Assembly (NCBI GenBank): GCA_949935685.1
Contig: CATLGN010000136.1
Span: forward strand, 1 to 5,584
Origin: an uncultured Lachnospiraceae bacterium
GTDB taxonomy: Bacteria > Bacillota > Clostridia > Lachnospirales > Lachnospiraceae
DNA length: 5,584 bases
Reading direction: 5' to 3'
Shown: positions 1 to 4,026 of the stretch, in pieces
Layout: each line of letters begins with the position of its first letter
Position numbering within the stretch: position 1 is the stretch's first letter
Notes under the pieces: model-generated
What the model was told of the DNA's origin: nothing
The model's input: the letters and a program-made list of their open reading frames with translations, nothing else
The model's database searches: none
Translations under genes and position numbers: made by a program

Positions 1-1290
1 TTTCATCATCTTCTGTGACTGCTCAAACTGCTTGACAAAACGGTTTACAACACTGATGTCCACGCCTGCGCCTCTGGCGATCCGGTGTTTCCGTCCGGGA
101 TTCAGGAGCTTTGGATTTCTCCGTTCTTCTTTTGTCATGGAGAGCACAATCGCCTCCATGCGGGCAAGCTGCGTATCATCGACCATTGCGCTGATGTCTC
201 CCATCTTGCCGCCCATTCCCGGCATCATTGACAACAGACTGGAAAGGCCGCCCATCTTTTTCATCTGTGTCATGCTTTCCAGATAGTCCTCAAAGTCAAA
301 CTTGCCTTTTTTGAATCGGGACGCCATTTCTTTCTCTTTTTCAGCGTCTATATCCATATTGCTCTGTGCTTTTTCAATCAGGGAAAGCACATCGCCCATG
401 CCCAGAATGTGGCTCGCCATACGATCCGGATAGAACTGCTCCAGATCCGACAGCTTTTCCCCCATACCGACATACAGAATCGGTTTGCCGGTGACAGCCT
501 TGACGGAAAGCGCCGCGCCGCCTCTGGAATCGCCGTCCATCTTCGACAGAATAACGCCGTCGATCCCTACCTTTTCATCAAAGTCCTTCGCCACGTTTAC
601 CGCATCCTGACCGGTCATGGCATCCACGACCAGCAGCGACTGATGCACCGTCACATTCGCCTTGATGTCCTGCAGTTCCCGCATCATCTCTTCGTCGATA
701 TGGAGCCGCCCCGCCGTGTCCAGAATGACGATATTATGGCCGGACTTTACCGCATGTTCCAGCGCCGCCCGCGCAATGTCCACAGGTTTGTGGTTCTCTC
801 CCATGGAAAATACGTCGACGCCCTGCTTTTCCCCGTTGACCTGCAGTTGTTTGATCGCCGCCGGCCTGTACACATCACAGGCGACAAGCAGCGGCTTTTT
901 GCCTTTCAGCTTCATCTTGCCCGCGATTTTGGCCGTTGTCGTCGTCTTGCCGGCGCCCTGCAGACCGCACATCATAATGACGGTAACGGCTTTCCCCGGC
1001 TGCAGCGTGATCTCCGTCGTCTCCGAGCCCATCAGCGCGACCATCTCTTCGTTTACGATCTTGATCACCATCTGCCCGGGATTCAGCCCGTTCATAACGT
1101 CTGCGCCGATCGCGCGTTCTTCCACAGATTTGATAAATTGCTTTACAACCCGAAAACTGACATCCGCCTCCAGCAGCGCCATCCTGACTTCCTTCAACGC
1201 CGCCCGGACATCTTCCTCAGTCAGCCGGCCTTTGCTGCGGAGCTTTTTGAATACCTTCTGCAATTTGTCCGTTAAACTCTCAAATGCCAT
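1..1290 (-). CDS. ffh: Signal recognition particle protein Ffh (SRP54), 3' end cut by window edge
   Basis: Ffh is the SRP GTPase. With the 4.5S/scRNA it binds signal sequences of nascent membrane and secreted proteins and hands the ribosome to FtsY at the membrane. The frame is open and uninterrupted for 430 codons from the ATG at 1290. The N domain (about 1-100) has ALLEADV at 38-44. The G domain (about 100-295) has the P-loop GLQGAGKTTT at 109-118 (Lys115), DVYRPAA at 139-145, DTAGR at 191-195, TGQDA at 226-230 and the guanine-specificity motif SKMD at 249-252 (usually TKxD), followed by GDSRGG. The M domain (about 300 on) has the Met-rich finger (MMPGM at 355-359) and the RNA-binding helix around GRKHRIARGAG (399-409), where many homologues have Ser instead of Gly399. 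The usual length is about 445-455 residues, so only the C-terminal tail is missing. The start follows AGAGGAG in the end of ylxM with 6 bases spacing. Identification is essentially certain. Confidence 0.98.
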   Translation of the reverse strand, partial: MAFESLTDKLQKVFKKLRSKGRLTEEDVRAALKEVRMALLEADVSFRVVKQFIKSVEERAIGADVMNGLNPGQMVIKIVNEEMVALMGSETTEITLQPGKAVTVIMMCGLQGAGKTTTTAKIAGKMKLKGKKPLLVACDVYRPAAIKQLQVNGEKQGVDVFSMGENHKPVDIARAALEHAVKSGHNIVILDTAGRLHIDEEMMRELQDIKANVTVHQSLLVVDAMTGQDAVNVAKDFDEKVGIDGVILSKMDGDSRGGAALSVKAVTGKPILYVGMGEKLSDLEQFYPDRMASHILGMGDVLSLIEKAQSNMDIDAEKEKEMASRFKKGKFDFEDYLESMTQMKKMGGLSSLLSMMPGMGGKMGDISAMVDDTQLARMEAIVLSMTKEERRNPKLLNPGRKHRIARGAGVDISVVNRFVKQFEQSQKMMK

Positions 1291-1647
1291 CTATAACTCC
1301 TCTAATATCTCATGCGCCAGCCTGCCGGCCTGCCGCAGCGCCTGCGCGCTGTCGTCCGCCCGCATCTCTCCGTCCGCCGTTTCACTGAGTTTTTCAATCG
1401 CCTCCACCTTTTTTTTCACACGGTTGAACTTTTCCACAAGGTGAAGTTTCTTTTCATATCCCGCCAGAATTTTGTCACACCGCTTTAACAGATCATGCAC
1501 CCCCTGCCTGCTGATGCCGTTTTCCTCGGCAATCTCACGCAGGGACAAATCGTTATAAACGGCTGCCTCATAAATCTGTCTCTGATGCCCGGTCAGGAGT
1601 TCTCCGTAAAAATCATATAAAATTCCCTGTTCTACGATCTTTTCCAT
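1291..1647 (-). CDS. ylxM: YlxM family helix-turn-helix protein (UPF0122), SRP-associated
   Basis: A 118-residue protein of the YlxM/p13 family, which in Firmicutes is almost always encoded directly before ffh. The family resembles the sigma-70 region 4 helix-turn-helix fold and has been linked to the SRP pathway; its exact role is not settled. The N-terminal part (about 1-30) matches the family pattern (LYDFYGELLTGHQRQIYE). The helix-turn-helix lies at about 34-57 (LSLREIAEENGISRQGVHDLL). The C-terminal half is Lys/Glu-rich and probably helical. Length is the family norm (about 105-120). The ATG at 1647 has AGGAG (1653-1657) with 5 bases spacing, and a strong promoter lies just upstream. The TAG stop touches the ffh ATG with no base between them, so translation is very likely coupled. 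The family call rests on sequence wording plus gene order. Confidence 0.95.
   Translation of the reverse strand: MEKIVEQGILYDFYGELLTGHQRQIYEAAVYNDLSLREIAEENGISRQGVHDLLKRCDKILAGYEKKLHLVEKFNRVKKKVEAIEKLSETADGEMRADDSAQALRQAGRLAHEILEEL
1297..1303 (-). promoter_or_regulatory. Ribosome binding site of ffh inside the ylxM 3' end
   Basis: AGAGGAG lies 6 bases before the ffh ATG and is wholly inside the last codons of ylxM. Together with the directly adjoining TAG and ATG, this points to coupled translation of YlxM and Ffh. Seen in the sequence; the coupling is inferred. Confidence 0.85.
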
Positions 1648-1679
1648 AGCTGCTCCTGCTTTTTCCGGGTACAGGGTAG

Positions 1680-1708
1680 ATCATAACGCAAAAAAAGTAT
1701 GGTGTCAA
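1680..1708 (-). promoter_or_regulatory. Sigma-A-type promoter of ylxM-ffh
   Basis: On the minus strand a perfect -35 TTGACA (1708-1703) is separated by 17 bases from TATGAT (1685-1680), a one-mismatch -10. The predicted start of transcription is near 1673, giving a leader of about 26 bases to the ylxM ATG. The -35 box sits in the distal arm of the perfect hairpin at 1692-1735, so terminator-like structure and promoter overlap. The boxes are read directly; activity is inferred from their near-consensus quality and position. Confidence 0.85.
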
Positions 1709-1735
1709 GTGTTTTTTCTTGACACCATACTTTTT
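1690..1735 (-). terminator. Perfect 18-bp hairpin with U-tract, overlapping the ylxM promoter
   Basis: The arms 1692-1709 and 1718-1735 are exact reverse complements, with an 8-base loop. The stem is AT-rich at its base (A5/T5) and contains GTATGGTGTCAAG. Read on the minus strand it ends in seven T (1696-1690), the form of an intrinsic terminator; the T-run on the other side makes it potentially bidirectional. It would back up the terminator at 1750-1792. The distal arm also holds the TTGACA of the ylxM promoter, so an operator-like role for the palindrome cannot be excluded. Confidence 0.7.
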
Positions 1736-1749
1736 CTATCTTTCATTAT

Positions 1750-1792
1750 AAAAACACTCCGCATCCGATTTACCGAAAACCGGATGCGGAGT
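1750..1792 (-). terminator. Intrinsic terminator after tRNA-Leu
   Basis: On the minus strand a 12-bp perfect GC-rich stem (ACTCCGCATCCG, 1792-1781, paired with 1767-1756) and a 13-base loop are followed by G and five T (1754-1750). In RNA the stem can extend by one G-U and two A-U pairs. It begins 12 bases after the tRNA 3' end. No terminator is present between ung and the tRNA, so it probably ends both the tRNA transcript and read-through from hisH-hisF-ung. Confidence 0.85.
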
Positions 1793-1804
1793 ATTATAAT
1801 ATCG

Positions 1805-1887
1805 TGCAGGAGATGGGACTTGAACCCACACATAGTCACCTACGTCAGATTTTGAGTCTGATGCGTCTGCCATTCCGCCACTCCTGC
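1805..1887 (-). tRNA. tRNA-Leu (anticodon CAA)
   Basis: The 83-base type II tRNA folds fully by eye. It has acceptor stem GCAGGAG/CTCCTGC, a D arm closed by GCG/CGC, anticodon stem TCAGA/TCTGA around loop CTCAAAA, a long variable arm with a 5-bp stem (CGTAG/CTATG, one G-U) and a T arm GTGGG/CCCAT with loop TTCAAGT. The anticodon CAA (1854-1852) reads UUG. The long variable arm and A73 discriminator fit leucine. The 3' CCA is not encoded (the bases after A73 are CGA), so it must be added by tRNA nucleotidyltransferase. The gene has its own promoter and a terminator 12 bases downstream. Confidence 0.97.
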
Positions 1888-1902
1888 CTGACAACATACA
1901 CT

Positions 1903-1931
1903 ATAATAGCATATACCGTCATATTTTGCAA
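1903..1931 (-). promoter_or_regulatory. Extended -10 promoter of tRNA-Leu
   Basis: On the minus strand TTGCAA (1931-1926) is followed after 17 bases by TATTAT (1908-1903), preceded by TGC, an extended -10 element. The -35 box begins one base after the ung TAG (1935-1933). The predicted start lies near 1896, about 9 bases before the mature tRNA 5' end, leaving a short leader for RNase P. The elements are visible; function is inferred from fit and spacing. Confidence 0.75.
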
Positions 1932-1932
1932 T

Positions 1933-2613
1933 CTATTTTTTTACATTCTCTATCTGCCAGTCGATTTCATCCAGTCCGTTCTCCCGCAAAAACGCATTCG
2001 TCCTGCTGAACGGCTTGCTGCCGAAAAATCCCCGGTATGCCGACAGCGGACTGGGATGGGGCGCTTCCAGAATCAAATGCTTTGGATTGTGCAGCATACT
2101 CTTTTTCATCTGCGCCGGTCTGCCCCAGAGAATAAATACAATCGGTCTGTCCTGCTCATTGAGGATGCGGATCGCCGCATCGGTAAATTCTTCCCACCCG
2201 ATCCCCCTGTGCGAATTGGCCGCGTGCGCCCGCACCGTAAGCACGGTGTTCAGCATCAGCACACCCTGCTGCGCCCATTTTACGAGATAACCGTTGTCCG
2301 GGATATAACATCCCAGATCATCGTGCAGTTCCTGATAAATATTGACAAGAGACGGGGGAATATCCACTTCCGGTTTGACGGAAAAACAAAGCCCATGCGC
2401 CTGTCCGTCATTGTGATACGGATCCTGTCCGAGGATCACCGCCTTCACATCCTTCAGAGGCGTTAAATGGAACGCGTTGAAAATATCGTCCGCAGCCGGG
2501 AAAATTTTTCTGCTGTTGTATTCCTCCAGTATTTTCTGATGCAGCTTTCTGTAATATGGCTTGGAAAATTCACCCTTGAGCGGTTCCAGCCAGTCGTTTG
2601 CAATCGGTGCCAT
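1933..2613 (-). CDS. ung: Uracil-DNA glycosylase, family 1
   Basis: Ung removes uracil from DNA, arising by cytosine deamination or dUTP incorporation, and starts base-excision repair in the cytoplasm. The 226-residue length is normal for the family. All family 1 motifs are present: the water-activating motif GQDPYH at 62-67 with Asp64, Phe77 for base stacking, Asn122 in LMLNTVLTV for uracil recognition, LWG at 162-164, and the DNA-intercalating loop HPSPLSA at 186-192 with catalytic His186. The ATG at 2613 was chosen because AGGAGA precedes it by 7 bases and MAPIANDW gives a standard N-terminus. A GTG at 2643 would add 10 unconserved-looking residues and overlap hisF. It lies 22 bases after hisF with no promoter seen between, so it is probably co-transcribed with hisH-hisF. 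That is a neighbourhood link, not a shared pathway. Confidence 0.97.
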   Translation of the reverse strand: MAPIANDWLEPLKGEFSKPYYRKLHQKILEEYNSRKIFPAADDIFNAFHLTPLKDVKAVILGQDPYHNDGQAHGLCFSVKPEVDIPPSLVNIYQELHDDLGCYIPDNGYLVKWAQQGVLMLNTVLTVRAHAANSHRGIGWEEFTDAAIRILNEQDRPIVFILWGRPAQMKKSMLHNPKHLILEAPHPSPLSAYRGFFGSKPFSRTNAFLRENGLDEIDWQIENVKK

Positions 2614-2620
2614 CGCTTTC

Positions 2621-2626
2621 TCTCCT
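2621..2626 (-). promoter_or_regulatory. Ribosome binding site that sets the ung start
   Basis: AGGAGA lies 7 bases before the ATG at 2613, in the 22-base hisF-ung gap. The alternative upstream GTG (2643) has only a weak AGGGG with about 11 bases spacing. This favours the shorter 226-residue protein. Confidence 0.85.
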
Positions 2627-2635
2627 GTATTTGTT

Positions 2636-3397
2636 TTACACACGCACGGCTATGCCCCTGCTCCGCAGATACTCTTTCACCGCACAGATTTCCAGTTCTT
2701 TATAGTGAAACAGAGAGGCCGCCAGTACCGCATCCGCCGCCCCCTTGGTCAGCGCGTCGTAAAAATGCTCCATTTTCCCCGCACCGCCCGAAGCGATCAC
2801 CGGAATGGACACACACCGGGAAATTTCCCCTGTCAGTTCCAGATCATATCCGGCCTTCGTCCCGTCACAATCCATGCTTGTCAGCAGGATCTCCCCTGCT
2901 CCCAGGCGCTCTGCTCTGACTGCCCATTCCACCACATCCAGGCCGGTGTCAATCCGGCCCCCGTTTTGATAGACATTCCAGCCGCAGCCGTCGGCTCTCC
3001 TTTTGGCATCGATCGCAACCACGACGCACTGGCTGCCAAATTTTTCCGCCGCTTCCCGGATCAGTTCCGGCCGGGCAATCGCCGCGGAATTGACGGAAAT
3101 TTTGTCGGCTCCTTCCCGCAAAATAGCTTTGAAATCGTCCACAGTGCGAATGCCGCCGCCTACCGTAAAAGGGATAAACACCGTCTCCGCAACCCTGCGC
3201 ACCATATCCACAACGGTGTTTCTCGCATCGCTGGAGGCTGTAATATCCAAAAATACCAGCTCATCCGCACCCGCTTTATCATACGCCTCCGCAATCGCAA
3301 CCGGGTCTCCGGCATCCTGCAGATTGACAAAATTAACGCCCTTTACAACCCTTCCGTTATTGACATCCAGACAGGGAATGATTCTTTTTGTATGCAT
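2636..3397 (-). CDS. hisF: Imidazole glycerol phosphate synthase cyclase subunit HisF
   Basis: HisF uses ammonia from HisH to convert PRFAR into imidazole glycerol phosphate (histidine pathway) and AICAR (returned to purine synthesis). It is a 253-residue (beta/alpha)8 barrel, the normal family length. The catalytic aspartates are visible: Asp11 in IIPCLDV and Asp130 in VVVAID. Phosphate-binding loops are at GGG (80-82, in TVGGGIRT) and SGG (203-205, in IASGGAG). [15 protein letters not shown] (171-185) is the conserved segment after strand 6. The ATG at 3397 follows a very strong GGAGGAGG with 5 bases spacing. It follows hisH by 20 bases, so the subunits are made together. No other histidine gene is in the window. 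Both catalytic Asp and the loops argue for the true biosynthetic enzyme rather than a HisF-like sugar-pathway paralogue. Confidence 0.97.
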   Translation of the reverse strand: MHTKRIIPCLDVNNGRVVKGVNFVNLQDAGDPVAIAEAYDKAGADELVFLDITASSDARNTVVDMVRRVAETVFIPFTVGGGIRTVDDFKAILREGADKISVNSAAIARPELIREAAEKFGSQCVVVAIDAKRRADGCGWNVYQNGGRIDTGLDVVEWAVRAERLGAGEILLTSMDCDGTKAGYDLELTGEISRCVSIPVIASGGAGKMEHFYDALTKGAADAVLAASLFHYKELEICAVKEYLRSRGIAVRV

Positions 3398-3417
3398 CCG
3401 TTCCTCCTCCCGGCACG

Positions 3418-4023
3418 CTATTGCGATAAAAAGTTCCGTAAAATCCGCAGGCCTGCTTCGGAACTTTTTTCCGGATGAAACTGACAGGCAAAAATGTTAT
3501 CCTTTTCCACGGCGGCATGAATGGTGACGCCATATTCCGTAGTCGCTGTTACGCACGCCTCCTCCTGCGCCTGCAGATAAAAAGAATGCACAAAATAAAC
3601 ATATGTCTGTTCGGGCATCCCCCGGAAAAGTTTTCCCGGGGACGGAAACGACAATGCGTTCCAGCCGATGTGCGGAATCTTAAGTCCCGGAGCCGACGGT
3701 ATTCTGACAATCCTGCCCGGCAGAATTCCCAGTCCCTTTACGCCTTCGCACTCCTCGCTGCTCTCAAAGAGAAGCTGCAGACCGAGACAGATTCCCAGAA
3801 ACGGCGTATTCCGGCGCACAACCTCATAAATCGTCTTGTCCAGCTCATATCGCCGGAGTTTTTCCATCGCGTCGCCAAACGCCCCCACCCCCGGCAGAAT
3901 CACCCGGTCCGCTTTCAGAATTTCCTCCGGGTCTCGTGTAATATAAGCGTCTTCTCCGAGAAAGCGCAACGCTTTTTCCACACTTTTGATATTGCCGGCA
4001 TCATAGTCAATAATGGCTGTCAT
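3418..4023 (-). CDS. hisH: Imidazole glycerol phosphate synthase glutaminase subunit HisH
   Basis: HisH is the class I glutamine amidotransferase subunit. It hydrolyses glutamine and channels ammonia through the HisF barrel. The 201-residue length is normal. The N-terminus [16 protein letters not shown] is typical. The nucleophile is Cys79 in [10 protein letters not shown], completed by His183 and Glu185 in QFHPEKS. The [10 protein letters not shown] segment (44-53) forms the oxyanion-strand region characteristic of HisH, and VYFVHSFY (142-149) is also conserved. The ATG at 4023 is 3 bases after the stop of the membrane-protein gene. Its ribosome site is inside that gene's last codons, so the two are translationally linked. 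The family call is certain; what the upstream partner contributes is unknown. Confidence 0.97.
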   Translation of the reverse strand: MTAIIDYDAGNIKSVEKALRFLGEDAYITRDPEEILKADRVILPGVGAFGDAMEKLRRYELDKTIYEVVRRNTPFLGICLGLQLLFESSEECEGVKGLGILPGRIVRIPSAPGLKIPHIGWNALSFPSPGKLFRGMPEQTYVYFVHSFYLQAQEEACVTATTEYGVTIHAAVEKDNIFACQFHPEKSSEAGLRILRNFLSQ

Positions 4024-4026
4024 TCG

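Noticed and set aside
409..1444. Long plus-strand open frames opposite ffh (288 and 260 codons)
   Set aside because: They mirror a fully conserved Ffh on the minus strand, lack recognisable domains, and are Arg/His/Leu or Ser-rich as expected for antisense of GC-biased codons.
1719..1746. Plus-strand TTGACA with TTTCAT (16-base spacing) as a divergent or antisense promoter
   Set aside because: The TTGACA is the unavoidable mirror of the palindrome arm, the -10 matches only 4 of 6, and no plus-strand gene follows.
1745..1750. TATAAT on the minus strand between the two hairpins, as a second ylxM promoter
   Set aside because: At 16-18 bases spacing the -35 candidates (such as GTAAAT) do not resemble TTGACA. 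The better promoter lies downstream.
2611..2643. GTG at 2643 as start of ung (236 residues)
   Set aside because: It overlaps the hisF stop and has weak, badly spaced ribosome binding, while ATG 2613 has AGGAGA at ideal distance.
2561..3478. Plus-strand 305-codon open frame opposite hisF
   Set aside because: HisF on the minus strand carries all catalytic residues. The plus-strand frame shows no motif, has no convincing ribosome site and runs across gene borders.
2636..4023. HisH/HisF as amination paralogues of a surface-sugar pathway
   Set aside because: Catalytic Asp11 and Asp130 in HisF and the Cys-His-Glu triad in HisH are canonical, lengths are standard, and no sugar nucleotide genes are nearby.
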